Shown here: in pieces, positions 26,994 to 39,660 of the stretch
Position numbering within the stretch: position 1 is the stretch's first letter
How the letters are laid out: each line of letters starts with the position of its first letter
Assembly (NCBI RefSeq): GCF_016900375.1
Contig: NZ_JACJKB010000003.1
Span: forward strand, 124,001 to 188,000
DNA: 64,000 nucleotides
Direction: 5' to 3'
Origin: Collinsella tanakaei
GTDB lineage: Bacteria; Actinomycetota; Coriobacteriia; Coriobacteriales; Coriobacteriaceae
Position numbers and translations under genes: made by a program
The notes under the pieces: model-generated
The model's input: the letters and a program-made list of their open reading frames with translations, nothing else
The model's database searches: none
Told to the model about the DNA's origin: nothing

Positions 26994-27314
26994 CTACGCC
27001 TCGTGCTCGATGATGGCGGCGTAATCCCGCAGGGGTGAGAACACGCGATGAATCGTGACCGGGCGGTCGACGTCGTAGCTATACAGCATGACGTAGCGCT
27101 TCACAAAGCACACCCTGAGGCCGCGGACCGCCAACGAGGGCTGCCGCGACACCGCGTAGGGCAACGGGGCGGAGGCAATACGATCGACCGCCTCCTCGAG
27201 CGCGTCCAAATGCTCGCGTGCGGCGATAGGACTCGCCAAGACCGTCGCGATATAGGCGATGATGCCGTCCACATCGCGCTCCGCATGCTGCGTCCAGACA
27301 ACCTCACAGTCCAT
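26994..27314 (-). CDS. ParE/RelE-family toxin
   Basis: A 106-residue toxin of the ParE/RelE fold: WTQHAERDVDGIIAYIA at the N-terminus, LPYAVSRQPSLAVRGLRVCFVKRYVMLYSYD in the strand region. ParE members poison gyrase and RelE members cut mRNA; the sequence does not tell which. Its ATG at 27314 overlaps the antitoxin stop by 11 bases, the usual translational coupling. Confidence 0.82.
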   Translation of the reverse strand: MDCEVVWTQHAERDVDGIIAYIATVLASPIAAREHLDALEEAVDRIASAPLPYAVSRQPSLAVRGLRVCFVKRYVMLYSYDVDRPVTIHRVFSPLRDYAAIIEHEA

Positions 27315-27573
27315 AGCGGTCCCTGATCTTGGCAAGCCCCTCGCGCGCATCGCTCAAGCGCCCGGCGCGGATGTCGCGATCCGACTCTTGAAGCAACCGC
27401 TCGAGATGCTCCCGGGGGCTCTCGCGACGGTACTCCCGAAACAGCTCGGCATCGATGACGACGAACTTCTCGTAACCGTTCTTGGTAACGATTACCGGCT
27501 CGCCCGCCATGGCGACCTTCTCGGAGAAGGCCACCGTATCTTTTAGATCGCTGATTGGTACACAAGTGGCCAT
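27304..27573 (-). CDS. Phd/YefM-family antitoxin
   Basis: An 89-residue antitoxin with the Phd/YefM N-terminal DNA-binding fold (PISDLKDTVAFSEKVAMAG, EPVIVTKNGYEKFVVID) and a C-terminal helical toxin-binding tail. It precedes the overlapping toxin gene. GGAGG lies six bases before ATG 27573. Autoregulation by binding its own promoter in 27574-27650 is expected for the family. Confidence 0.85.
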   Translation of the reverse strand: MATCVPISDLKDTVAFSEKVAMAGEPVIVTKNGYEKFVVIDAELFREYRRESPREHLERLLQESDRDIRAGRLSDAREGLAKIRDRYGL

Positions 27574-27892
27574 GATTTACCTCCAAATTCAGAGTTAATT
27601 ATAGCCACTTACCACAACTCGTAACGGCTGACGCATCCGCGGTAGGCAAATGGGATATTCAGCACCTATCGAAAGCATCATCTGAAACGGCCATCTCCGG
27701 CGATTAAAGCCCAGCTGCGTATCGGATAAAAGCCTACAGACGGATTCCAGGAGCCATCTATGGTGTTTTATCGCCCCGGCTCTACCAAAGCGCTACCATC
27801 TAGCTGCAACGCGCTGCGGGAAGGCATAAGTCCAGTTGCCCTCCCGCAGCGCCCTTGTGCGTTCATGAGGGCTGGACGCACAGGAGGACCGT
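27574..27892. other. Intergenic region with a structured leader
   Basis: No gene was seen. Near the right end, GCGCTGCGGGA (27811-27821) pairs with TCCCGCAGCGC (27842-27852) and GTGCGT (27857-27862) with ACGCAC (27876-27881), the second hairpin ending just before the AGGAGG of the next gene. This could be a structured 5' leader; no known riboswitch was recognised. Confidence 0.4.
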
Positions 27893-28393
27893 ATGCCCGC
27901 AACCCGATTCCAACAAGTCAGCTTCTCGATCTTCATGGCGTTCGCCATGGTTTACGGAATGGAGCTCTACAATCAGGCGCTCATGGCAGGAGGACTCTCA
28001 ACAAGGCTCTTCCTCACGCCGTTTATGGATATCGTGCCGCTCATGCTCGCCGTTATCGTGCTCGAGACGCTTATTGGCGGACGTCTGGCAAGCCGGCTGC
28101 TCGAACGTCTGCTCGACCCCAAAAGAACCCCCGCCCTGCTCTACACGATTCTCCGGGGTGCATTCACCTGCTGGAGCATGTGCCCCATGATGAGCATGGT
28201 GGCGACGCTCGCCTTCAAGCAGCCTCCGGTGGACGAGCTCATCGCCACATGGCTCCAGACCGTCGTGCTCAACTTCCCCATGGCGCTTCTGTGGCAGCTG
28301 TTCATAGCCGGACCGGCGGTACGAGCGGCGGTGCGCGGAGTCGGCGTGATGGAGAAACGACTCAAAAGGCCCTCTGCAGACCGCGCTCGCTAG
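27893..28393 (+). CDS. DUF2798-like membrane protein
   Basis: A 166-residue integral membrane protein with four hydrophobic segments in two similar halves (FQQVSFSIFMAFAMVYGMELYN and later ILRGAFTCWSMCPMMSMVATL), ending in a basic tail. The repeat layout is like DUF2798 proteins, whose function is unknown. AGGAGG is five bases before the ATG. Monocistronic. Confidence 0.6.
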   Translation: MPATRFQQVSFSIFMAFAMVYGMELYNQALMAGGLSTRLFLTPFMDIVPLMLAVIVLETLIGGRLASRLLERLLDPKRTPALLYTILRGAFTCWSMCPMMSMVATLAFKQPPVDELIATWLQTVVLNFPMALLWQLFIAGPAVRAAVRGVGVMEKRLKRPSADRAR

Positions 28394-28502
28394 GCACTCT
28401 GCAAGAAGCCGGGACGACGAGGTCCCGCTCGGCGGATTCTACCCCACAGCACCATCCGCCCCGCGCGCAAGCGCTTTCACCAGAACTCGCGCCCCGCTGT
28501 CT

Positions 28503-28532
28503 ATAGATAGTCATACTATTTTGACTATCTAT
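28503..28532. promoter_or_regulatory. Likely MarR-type operator
   Basis: A perfect inverted repeat ATAGATAGTCA-N8-TGACTATCTAT, 24 bases before the SDR start and close to its ribosome binding site. The downstream MarR-family gene makes it a likely operator for repression of the SDR-marR unit. The AT-rich sequence stands out from its surroundings. Confidence 0.65.
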
Positions 28533-28555
28533 TCAAACCAGAAGGGAGCATACCT

Positions 28556-29356
<801 letters not shown>

Positions 29357-29395
29357 TAGCATAGGCTGCATCACTACCGACATGTGAGAGGCATC

Positions 29396-29836
29396 ATGGA
29401 ACATCGCGCCGACATCGACTACGCCCGGCTGGCCTATCGCCTCCAGGTCCTCTTTGAGGACAAGGTCATCGCCGGCTATCGCGACTCATTTCGCGGCGAG
29501 CTCGGCCGCACGCAGGCCGTGGTGCTCGAGCGCCTCTACGAGCACGGTCCGATGCGGACCCAAGACCTTGCCGACGCGCTCCATGTCCCCAAGCAGCATG
29601 TCTCCAAGATCGTCGCGGCCTTCCAAAAGGCGGGGCTTGTGGCCAGCGCCCCCGACCCCTCCGACAGACGGGCCAAGACCATTCGCATCACCGATGCAGG
29701 GCGCTCCCTCATCGACCGCCATATCCACGAGAGCGGCCGGCGCTACCTTGCGCTCATCGACAGCTTGTCGGCCGACGAGCGCAAGGAGCTGGCCACCTCG
29801 ATGGAGCGGCTGATCGCCCTGTTCGAGAGAATCTGA
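29396..29836 (+). CDS. MarR-family transcriptional regulator
   Basis: A 146-residue winged-helix regulator. The DNA-binding core is LYEHGPMRTQDLADALHVPK followed by QHVSKIVAAFQKAGLV and the wing PDPSDRRAKTIRITDAGRSLI. MarR proteins are usually released from DNA by small aromatic or lipophilic ligands. It is the second gene of the SDR operon and likely binds the palindrome at 28503-28532. ATG 29396 has GAGAGG upstream. Confidence 0.88.
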   Translation: MEHRADIDYARLAYRLQVLFEDKVIAGYRDSFRGELGRTQAVVLERLYEHGPMRTQDLADALHVPKQHVSKIVAAFQKAGLVASAPDPSDRRAKTIRITDAGRSLIDRHIHESGRRYLALIDSLSADERKELATSMERLIALFERI

Positions 29837-29861
29837 CCCGCAAGAGGCCGCACACAGCGAA

Positions 29862-30530
29862 CTAGACGCGCCCGCGCTTTCGCATGTCCTCGTCGAGGCC
29901 CGCGCGCCATCCGTCCGACATCGGCGCGTTAGGGGCGGCACTGCGCACGCTCGCCACCGCCGCGCTCACCGCGCTGTAGAGCACTTCGGTGCCCCGAGCG
30001 TCCTGCACGTAGTTGGCAGCGCAGCAGGGATCGATACCCAGGTGGCCCGCCTCGGCGGCGGCATCGATGTTCGCGCCGATGAACAGGAACTCCCAGCCCT
30101 GCTCGCGATGGCGCTCGATCATGCCCTTCACCTTGGGATAGGTATAGCGGCGGCTGGCGTTCTCCATGCCGTCGGTCGTGATCACGAACAGGACCTTGTC
30201 CGCCTTGTAGGGATCCGGCAGCACGCTCTGCACCGTCTCCTGGTGATGGATGGCCCCGCCCACCGCGTCGAGCAGCGCGGTGCAACCGTAGCAGCAGTAC
30301 TGCTGGCGCGTGAGGCGCGGCACCTCGCGGATATCCACGCGATTGTGCAGCACGCGGCTGGCATCGTTGAAGATGACGGTCGAGACCACCGCCTCGCCCG
30401 GCTCCTTGCGGTTCTTGTCGATCATGGCGTTGAAGCCGCCGATGGTGTCGTCGGTAAACCCGTTCATGGACCCGCTCGCATCGAGGATGAAGACGATCTC
30501 GGTACGCGCGGCCTGCTGGTTCTTGCTCAT
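29862..30530 (-). CDS. VWA-domain protein
   Basis: A 222-residue cytoplasmic von Willebrand A domain protein. The metal-ion-dependent adhesion site is intact: DASGSMNGF (DxSxS) near residue 16, a threonine in the CTALLDAVGG loop, and ITTDGMENAS. Similar stand-alone VWA proteins accompany AAA ATPases or tellurium-resistance systems, but neither is adjacent. ATG 30530 has AAAGGAGG five bases upstream. Function unknown. Confidence 0.8.
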   Translation of the reverse strand: MSKNQQAARTEIVFILDASGSMNGFTDDTIGGFNAMIDKNRKEPGEAVVSTVIFNDASRVLHNRVDIREVPRLTRQQYCCYGCTALLDAVGGAIHHQETVQSVLPDPYKADKVLFVITTDGMENASRRYTYPKVKGMIERHREQGWEFLFIGANIDAAAEAGHLGIDPCCAANYVQDARGTEVLYSAVSAAVASVRSAAPNAPMSDGWRAGLDEDMRKRGRV

Positions 30531-30725
30531 GGTTGCCTCCTTTGTCGGCATCTCCTCTTGACACCACAAAGGCTACCGGGCGGAGGTGCACAGCAGGTAA
30601 ACCGCCAGGGGACATCGGCGGCGTGCCGTGTACATGCCGCACGCTGACCTCCAGTTGGTATGGCGGACAGGGCGACCAGCCCGCGTCCAGCGGGCCGACT
30701 CAACGACGCGCCCCGCGTGCGCCGC

Positions 30726-31886
30726 CTACGAGGACCCCAGCAGCGGCTGGTCGTAGGCGAACAGGGCCTCGTTGATCCGGAAGATGTTGTACTCGCCGTT
30801 TGCCACGAAGTACTCCACGATGACGTCGAAGGTGCTGCTGCGCGACAGCGTGAGCCCTGCGCGGGCGAGCAACCCCTGCAGCTCATCGTAGTCGAGTCCG
30901 AGCGCAAGCCCCAACGCGACGGCAGTGGGCTTGGTGGGGCGATACCCCGGATTCGAGCGAATCTTGGAGAACAGCTGACGGCTGATGTTCGCCCGCTTGT
31001 AGACCTCGGCATCCGTCATGCCGCGCGCATCGATAAGGGCGAGCAGCGCCGTGGAGAACGGTGCGTCCAGATGCTCGATCGCCTCGATCAGATCGCCGTC
31101 GAACATCGACCCGGGCTCGGGCGACGGCGCCGCGGCCTCGGCGCAAAACGCCTGGTTGGCCGGCAGGGGCACACCGAGCAGCGGCGACAGCACCTCTCCC
31201 TCGGTATCCGGCGCCGGAGTCCCGCAATCGACGCAGAAGCGCGCATCCGCGGTGTTCAGCATGCCGCAGACCGGGCAGTGCCACGAAGGAGCCGCCGCGC
31301 CCGGGGCGCATGCTCCCGCGCGCTGCATACGACGGCGCGCGAAGGGGCTCCGCTCGACATAGGTGTCGTCGATGTACGAACGCAGGCCGTCCAAGCCCTC
31401 CGCGCCGAGGGCGATCGTCGAGCGATCGAACACCACGAGCGTCACGTCGACATCCTCCGCGCGCTCCAGAAAGGCCTCCGTCTCCTCACGCGCGACGCGC
31501 AGCGCCTCGGCCACCGGGTAACCGTAGATGCCCGAGGAGATGAGCGGATAGGCGACCGAGTGCGCACCGAGGCGCTCGACCTCGGCAAACACGCTGCGGT
31601 AGCATGAGCGCAGCAGCTGCTCCTCATCGTGCCCGCCGCCCTGCCAAATCGGCCCCACCGCATGCACGACCCAGCGACACGGCAGCTTGAAGCCCGGCGT
31701 CGTCGCTGCGCTCCCCGTGGGGCAAAAGCCGATCTCGTCGCAGGCGCGCTGCATATCCGCATGCCCGGCGCCGGCAAACAGCGCGCCGCACACGCCCGAC
31801 CCCGCGGCAAGATGCGAGTTGGCCGCGTTCACGAGCACATCGGCGTGGACGCGGGCGATATCGTTGCGCACGATGGAAAACGGCAT
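30726..31886 (-). CDS. Macro domain - zinc ribbon - HTH fusion protein
   Basis: A 386-residue three-part protein. Residues 1-170 are a macro domain: NAANSHLAAGSGVCGALF and ISSGIYGYP form the ADP-ribose binding loops. Residues ~200-225 are a zinc ribbon (CPVCGMLN...CVDCG). Residues ~260-386 hold a helix-turn-helix-like region (MTDAEVYKRANISRQLFSKI) and a C-terminal module. Macro domains bind or remove ADP-ribose. The DNA-binding-like tail suggests an ADP-ribose-responsive regulator or a targeted hydrolase. It may work with the ADP-ribosylglycohydrolase at 21342-22169. Confidence 0.8.
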   Translation of the reverse strand: MPFSIVRNDIARVHADVLVNAANSHLAAGSGVCGALFAGAGHADMQRACDEIGFCPTGSAATTPGFKLPCRWVVHAVGPIWQGGGHDEEQLLRSCYRSVFAEVERLGAHSVAYPLISSGIYGYPVAEALRVAREETEAFLERAEDVDVTLVVFDRSTIALGAEGLDGLRSYIDDTYVERSPFARRRMQRAGACAPGAAAPSWHCPVCGMLNTADARFCVDCGTPAPDTEGEVLSPLLGVPLPANQAFCAEAAAPSPEPGSMFDGDLIEAIEHLDAPFSTALLALIDARGMTDAEVYKRANISRQLFSKIRSNPGYRPTKPTAVALGLALGLDYDELQGLLARAGLTLSRSSTFDVIVEYFVANGEYNIFRINEALFAYDQPLLGSS

Positions 31887-32022
31887 GACGGGCTCCCTTC
31901 AGGCGGCGGCTCTGCCCATCATACCGCGGCGGCGCATCTCCCCCACCGCGCCGACGACCGCCGCGGTAAACCGGCTGCCGAGCGAAGCGACGCGCACGCG
32001 AGGCTCGAAAGCAAACAGGGCC

Positions 32023-32382
32023 CTAGCGCACCTGGGCGCCGAAGGGCAGAAACGCCAGCTTGGCCATCTTGAAGCTCTGCAGCCCGAAGGGAATCCCGAT
32101 AATGGTGACGCAGGTGACCAGGCCGGCAATCAGATACACGATGCTCATCGGGATGCCCGCGAAGACCACCCAGACGATGTTGGCGATAAGCGACGGTGCA
32201 CCTCCGCCGTAGACGATCGTCTTGCCGAAGGGCGTGAGCGAAAGCGACGCCATCTTGAAGCACTGCCGCCCCAGCGGAATGCCGATGATCGTGATGCAGA
32301 ACAGGGTGCCCAGCAGCACCCAGCCGATAGCAGTCCAGATACCTCCGAGCACGATCCAGATAATGTTACCGATAAGTCTCAT
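32023..32382 (-). CDS. YccF-family membrane protein
   Basis: A 119-residue membrane protein made of two copies of the YccF domain: IGNIIWIVLGGIWTAIGW...GIPLGRQCFKMASLSLTPFG and IANIVWVVFAGIPMSIVY...GIPFGLQSFKMAKLAFLPFG. YccF proteins are small inner-membrane proteins of unknown role. Start and length match the family. Confidence 0.85.
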   Translation of the reverse strand: MRLIGNIIWIVLGGIWTAIGWVLLGTLFCITIIGIPLGRQCFKMASLSLTPFGKTIVYGGGAPSLIANIVWVVFAGIPMSIVYLIAGLVTCVTIIGIPFGLQSFKMAKLAFLPFGAQVR

Positions 32383-32804
32383 TTCAGCATTCCTCTGGGT
32401 AGCACAACGATAAAGGTAATCCTATCTTCGGCTCATGCATCGCTCTTGGAGACTCCCATGGGACTTGTTTTATTTCTTCGGACGACCGACACGCTGTCCG
32501 CACCGTACAACGAAATCCGCATGCCGCCGGTCCGCATCGCCCCTGGATCAAGCTGCGCGCGCAGCCGCCCCCTCGACGCCCAGTCGTCATCCGGCCGCGG
32601 AACCGCACTCCCCCGACATTCCACCAAAGCCCTTCCGCTCTACAACGCGAAAACGGACAAGACGGCTCTCAAACGGCAACAAAAAGGCCATATGGAACGG
32701 CATGAACGCATATTTCATTCAATCTTTTCCGCTTTCCAACGGAACAAGCACCGTTGGAACTTCACATTTTGCATACATATCATCGAAAAGGGGGAGGTGA
32801 TTCC
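32383..32804. other. Gene-free gap upstream of the PTS operon
   Basis: The left 300 bases show no gene or clear structure. The right end holds the promoter/operator described at 32734-32783 and is AT-rich compared with the rest. Confidence 0.5.
32734..32783 (+). promoter_or_regulatory. Promoter and operator of the PTS regulator
   Basis: TTCCAACGG (32734-32742) and CCGTTGGAA (32751-32759) form a perfect inverted repeat with an 8-base spacer. Its right arm contains a -35-like TTGGAA (32754-32759), 18 bases before TATCAT (32778-32783). An activator or repressor bound here would overlap the promoter. Confidence 0.5.
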
Positions 32805-34802
32805 ATGCGCACGGAACTGGAAGCAATGACTGCGTATATCGAGGCGCATCCGGGCATCATGCCCGTCGCTCTCGCCGAGCATCTGGGCGTGAGCGTGCGC
32901 ACCGTCCGCACGTACGTCAAACAGGCGAACGACGCCATGCACGGAATCGGTCGCATCCAGCTCAGCCGCAAAAACGGATTTCGCCTGCAGGTCTCCGACC
33001 AAGCCGCCTACGAGGCGTGGCATTCCAAGGAGAAGTCGGAAACCCCGCCCCAAGCCCCCAAAGACCGCGTGACGTACTTGCTGAACGACCTGCTCATGCG
33101 CTCGGACTGGGTCAAGTTGAACGACCTCAGCAACGCGCTGTTCGTGTCGCGCGCCACCATCACCAACGACCTCAAGCGCGCGCAGAAGATCCTCGACGAC
33201 TACGATCTCTCCATCGAGTCGCGCCCCCACTACGGCATCCGCATCGTGGGGCCCGAGCTGTCGCGTCGCGTGTGCTTGGCCAACGTGATCGTCAACCGCT
33301 ACAACAACGCGATGGGCGACGTGGAAAGCGAGACCACGCGCACGCTCAGCTGGCTGTCTTCCGATCTTGGCAGCGAGGACGCCACCAGCGACCCCACGCT
33401 TCGCGTCATATCGAGCTGCGTGGAGCGCGTGCTTCAGGCCGAGAAGTTCCAGATCAACACCGCGTCCTACCGCAACCTCATCGTGCACATCGCCGTGGCG
33501 CTCGTGCGCATCGAGGAGAACTGCTACGTGCCCATGGCGCCCGAGCAGATCGACCAGCTGAAGGGACGCCGCGAGTTCAAGGTGGCACAAGCCATCGCCG
33601 CCGAGATCGAAAGCGCGCTGGGGAGCTCCTGCACGCTACCCGAAGAGGAAGTGGCCTACATCGCCATCCACCTCGCCGGCAAGCGCATGATGCTCGACAA
33701 CTCCCCCAAGGAGGAGGGACTCGTCGTTACCGACAGCGTGTGGCACATCGTGGAAGAGATGGTCGAGTGCGTGTGGAAGGCGTTCCGCTTCGACTTCCGC
33801 AACGACCTCGAGCTCCACATGAACCTGGCACGGCACATCGTGCCGCTGGCTGTGCGCCTGCGCTACCACATGCAGCTGAAGAATCCGCTGCTGAACGACA
33901 TCAAGCAGCGCTATGCACTCGCCTACTCCATGGCGATGGACGCCTCCACCGTGCTCGCGCGCACCTACCAGGCGGAGCTCTCGGAAGACGAGACCGCCTA
34001 CATCGCGCTAGCATTCGCGCTCGCCCTGGAGCGGCAGAAGTCCGAGATTCCCAAGAAGAACATCCTGGTGGTCTGCGCCTCGGGTGCGGGCTCGGCGCGC
34101 CTTCTGGAGTACCGCTGCCGCCGCGAGTTCGCCGACTATGTGGACCAGATCTACACCTGCGACATCATGGCGCTCGATGGCTTCGACTTCTCGAAGGTGG
34201 ACTACGTCTTCACCACCGTGCCCATCGCCCGGAAGCTGCCGGTCCCCGTGCGCGAGGTCTCCTACTTCCTGGGCGACGAGGAGGTCCTGAACGTCCGCGA
34301 GATCCTGGACTCCCAAGGCAAAAGCGACGTCATCCCGCCGTTTTTCGACCGCAACCTGTTCTTCCCGCACCTCTCCTTCACTTCGAAGCAGAAGGCGCTC
34401 GACTACCTGCTCGACCAGGCGTGCGAACACCGCAGCGTGTCGTCGAACTTCCGCGAGCTGGTATGGAAGCGCGAGGCGATGGTTGCCACCTCGTTCGGCA
34501 ACCGCGTCGCAATCCCGCACCCCATCGAGGTGGCGAGCGACGAGACCTTCATCTGCATGGGCCTGCTCGACAACCCCGTAGCGTGGGACACCGACGGCGC
34601 CCCCGTTCAGGCGATCTTCCTGCTGGGTTTCGCCGAGCAACCGCACGCCGGCGAGCTTTCGCTCCACGAGTTCATGAACGCCTTCGCCGGCGTCCTCATG
34701 GATACCGAGGCCATTGAGCTGCTGCTCAAGCGTCAAAGCTGGGACACGCTCATCGAGCTCATCGGCAACGCGCTCAAGGGCGCGGACGCCAAACCGAACT
34801 GA
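32805..34802 (+). CDS. PRD-containing PTS transcriptional regulator (LicR/MtlR type)
   Basis: A 665-residue activator-type regulator controlled by PTS phosphorylation. In order it has an N-terminal helix-turn-helix (EHLGVSVRTVRTYVKQAN, ~25-45), a second HTH (LSNALFVSRATITNDLKRA), two PTS regulation domains (histidines in NLIVHIAVAL and EVAYIAIHLAG; then LHMNLARHIVPLAVRL), an EIIB-like domain (ILVVCASGAGSARLLEYR) and a C-terminal EIIA-like domain (SFGNRVAIPHPIEV). It is directly upstream of cellobiose-type EIIA/EIIB/EIIC genes. ATG 32805 has GGGGGAGG upstream. Confidence 0.92.
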   Translation: MRTELEAMTAYIEAHPGIMPVALAEHLGVSVRTVRTYVKQANDAMHGIGRIQLSRKNGFRLQVSDQAAYEAWHSKEKSETPPQAPKDRVTYLLNDLLMRSDWVKLNDLSNALFVSRATITNDLKRAQKILDDYDLSIESRPHYGIRIVGPELSRRVCLANVIVNRYNNAMGDVESETTRTLSWLSSDLGSEDATSDPTLRVISSCVERVLQAEKFQINTASYRNLIVHIAVALVRIEENCYVPMAPEQIDQLKGRREFKVAQAIAAEIESALGSSCTLPEEEVAYIAIHLAGKRMMLDNSPKEEGLVVTDSVWHIVEEMVECVWKAFRFDFRNDLELHMNLARHIVPLAVRLRYHMQLKNPLLNDIKQRYALAYSMAMDASTVLARTYQAELSEDETAYIALAFALALERQKSEIPKKNILVVCASGAGSARLLEYRCRREFADYVDQIYTCDIMALDGFDFSKVDYVFTTVPIARKLPVPVREVSYFLGDEEVLNVREILDSQGKSDVIPPFFDRNLFFPHLSFTSKQKALDYLLDQACEHRSVSSNFRELVWKREAMVATSFGNRVAIPHPIEVASDETFICMGLLDNPVAWDTDGAPVQAIFLLGFAEQPHAGELSLHEFMNAFAGVLMDTEAIELLLKRQSWDTLIELIGNALKGADAKPN

Positions 34803-34901
34803 AGGCCCACGACCCCATGGCATATCTAATAAGGCGGGCAACAGCACCGTCTTTCTAGATAGGAGAACGAACCGCAACGACCGCACAAGGAGGTGACGAA
34901 G

Positions 34902-35222
34902 ATGGCAGAGGAAAGCATGGAGATGATTTCGTTCGGAATCGTCGCTGCAGCCGGTCAGGCGCGCAGCCTCGCGATGGAGTCGATCAAGGCCGCCCGTGAG
35001 GGCAAGTTCGACGAGGCCCGCCAGATGCTCGAGGAGTCCCGCACCGCGGGTCTCGCCGCGCATGACGAGCAGACCAAGCTGCTTTCCCGCGAGGCCGGCG
35101 GAGACCACGTTCCCGTGGACATCCTGCTGGTCCATTCGCAGGACCACCTGATGACCGCCATGCTGTGCCAGGACCTGGCCGAGGAGATCATCAACCTGTA
35201 CGAGCTCAAGCAGGACAAATAG
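34902..35222 (+). CDS. PTS lactose/cellobiose-family EIIA
   Basis: A 106-residue cytoplasmic phosphocarrier. It is a three-helix EIIA-Lac fold with the phosphorylated histidine in ILLVHSQDHLMTAM (His78). It passes phosphate from HPr to the EIIB encoded at 35321. ATG 34902 is used, with AGGAGG eight bases upstream; a GTG three codons earlier has no spacer. The gene is 100 bases after the regulator. Confidence 0.93.
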   Translation: MAEESMEMISFGIVAAAGQARSLAMESIKAAREGKFDEARQMLEESRTAGLAAHDEQTKLLSREAGGDHVPVDILLVHSQDHLMTAMLCQDLAEEIINLYELKQDK

Positions 35223-35230
35223 TCCTGAAA

Positions 35231-35299
35231 GGGGCCCGGGGTCGAACAGACCGCACCCCGGGCCCCTCGAGCGACCGTCGCGGGACCCGAAGGTCCCGC
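35231..35299 (+). other. Two strong hairpins between EIIA and EIIB
   Basis: GGGGCCCGGGGT (35231-35242) pairs perfectly with 35255-35266, and GCGGGACC (35280-35287) with 35292-35299. Neither has a T tract. They are more likely to set mRNA processing or the relative amounts of the PTS proteins than to end transcription. Confidence 0.65.
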
Positions 35300-35320
35300 T
35301 CTACCGAAGGGAGTACGCAC

Positions 35321-35620
35321 ATGAAGGTACTGCTCGTTTGCGCAGCCGGTATGTCGACCAGCATGCTCATGAAGAAGATGGAGGCCTACGCCAAGGACAA
35401 CGGCATCGACCTCGAGATCGCCGCCCGCAGCTTCTCCGAGCTCAAGAACCCCGCCGATGACGGCTATGACTGCATCCTCATCGGTCCGCAGATCTCCTAT
35501 CAGAAGGACAAGGTCGTCGCCAAGGCCCAGGGCCTGCCCGTCGACGTCATCCCCATGAAGGACTACGGACGCCAGAACTGCCCGGCGATCTTCGAGCAGA
35601 TCGACAAGATCCTGGCGTAG
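35321..35620 (+). CDS. PTS cellobiose-family EIIB
   Basis: A 99-residue phosphocarrier with the active-site Cys7 in LLVCAAGMSTSMLMKKM, followed by SFSELKN and LIGPQISYQKD, the normal ChbB/CelA pattern. It receives phosphate from the EIIA and donates it to sugar entering through the EIIC at 36225. GAAGGGAG precedes the ATG. Confidence 0.94.
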   Translation: MKVLLVCAAGMSTSMLMKKMEAYAKDNGIDLEIAARSFSELKNPADDGYDCILIGPQISYQKDKVVAKAQGLPVDVIPMKDYGRQNCPAIFEQIDKILA

Positions 35621-35647
35621 GCCAGCAACAGATAAGAGAGCTCAAGC

Positions 35648-36220
35648 GTGAAAAAGGGAAAACGGAAAGAGCGCATTCGCGCGGAGCGTCGGCGGCTTCA
35701 TGACAGGGCCGGGCGCGGACCCACCGAGGAAGAGATTTCGTTTCGCCAGATGCAGCAGGTGAACACCGCGAAGTGGAACCGCTACATGCTGATCCGATAT
35801 CTGGATTCAGGGGTCTTCTTCGTGGGTCTGTACTGGGGCGTCATGCTGTTCGCGACGACAGACAGCCTCGTCGCGCTCGCTGCGCCCGCCTCGGAGATCG
35901 CACTCGGCGCCATCGTGCTGCTCGAGGTCAACCGCGTGCTCACGCACGATATCGAATATCTCAGGGCTTCGCACGTCGCGCTCGTCATCGGCTGCTTCCT
36001 GTCGGTGCTCGAGATCGCGATCACCGCCGTCTTCGGCAAGGAGGCGCTCTTCCCGTTTTTCTCCACCCCGGTCGTCGGCATCGGCCTGTGCGCGATACTG
36101 CTCGCGCTCAAGGCCCTCATCGCCTGGCGTATCGTGCTCGTGCGCGATCGCCGCGACAAGAAGCGCTACGACCTCTACCTCATGGCGCTTGAGCATGCAG
36201 GACAACAGAAGGGAGAGTAG
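35648..36220 (+). CDS. Membrane protein inside the PTS operon
   Basis: A 190-residue protein with a very basic N-terminus (MKKGKRKERIRAERRR), four hydrophobic segments between ~50 and 165, and a charged C-terminus. It lies between EIIB and EIIC with only four bases to the EIIC start, so it is part of the operon. No PTS domain is present and I do not recognise the family. A role in assembly or localisation of the permease is possible, but is only inferred from position. GTG 35648 is the start. Confidence 0.7.
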   Translation: MKKGKRKERIRAERRRLHDRAGRGPTEEEISFRQMQQVNTAKWNRYMLIRYLDSGVFFVGLYWGVMLFATTDSLVALAAPASEIALGAIVLLEVNRVLTHDIEYLRASHVALVIGCFLSVLEIAITAVFGKEALFPFFSTPVVGIGLCAILLALKALIAWRIVLVRDRRDKKRYDLYLMALEHAGQQKGE

Positions 36221-36224
36221 TCCT

Positions 36225-39141
<2,917 letters not shown>

Positions 39142-39186
39142 GATTCGCGACTCTGGCTATCGCGGATTCCGACGACTGCACAGTGA

Positions 39187-39223
39187 GGGCCGGGCTCGAC
39201 ACGGTTGAGTCCGGCCCTTTTTT
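39187..39223 (+). terminator. Intrinsic terminator of the PTS operon
   Basis: GGGCCGGGCTC (39187-39197) pairs with GAGTCCGGCCC (39207-39217) with one mismatch, followed by six T. A textbook rho-independent terminator on the plus strand. Confidence 0.92.
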
Positions 39224-39568
39224 CTATCTGCGTACGGTGAACGAGGTGTCGTGCTGCAGGGAAACCTCCCGCCACGAGCCGACCTCGAAGCGCGAGGGGA
39301 ACCAAGCGTCGAACTGCTCGTAATGAGCGTCCATACGCGCGATGAGCTGGGCCACGGCAATGCGCGTACCCTCCAGCTCCGCCTCCACGGTGGCTCCGTC
39401 GGGCAGGTTCTTCACCCAGCCCGCCACGCCTGCCTCCTCGGCAAAGGACTGCATGTTCCAGCGGAACCCCACCCCTTGGACCGGCCCGCAGAACAGCACA
39501 TGCACCCGGATGATGTCCTCGGTGCTGCCTGCGCTCAAGATCTCGTCCACACACGTTTGCGGCGTCAT
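39224..39568 (-). CDS. acyP: Acylphosphatase
   Basis: A small hydrolase of carboxyl-phosphate bonds. The 114-residue protein has the signature VLFCGPVQGVGFRWNMQSFA with the catalytic arginine, then GVAGWVKNLPDGATVEAELEG with the catalytic asparagine. The N-terminal ~20 and C-terminal ~25 residues extend beyond the ~90-residue core. ATG 39568 has GGGGAG upstream. It converges on the PTS operon terminator. Confidence 0.9.
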   Translation of the reverse strand: MTPQTCVDEILSAGSTEDIIRVHVLFCGPVQGVGFRWNMQSFAEEAGVAGWVKNLPDGATVEAELEGTRIAVAQLIARMDAHYEQFDAWFPSRFEVGSWREVSLQHDTSFTVRR

Positions 39569-39660
39569 GTTCCCCACTCCCCTCGCATGTCACAACTATC
39601 GTACCCCGCCAACGGTCCCTGGGAAGACGCGGCCCGTCCGCTCAGCAAGTGTCGCGTGGA

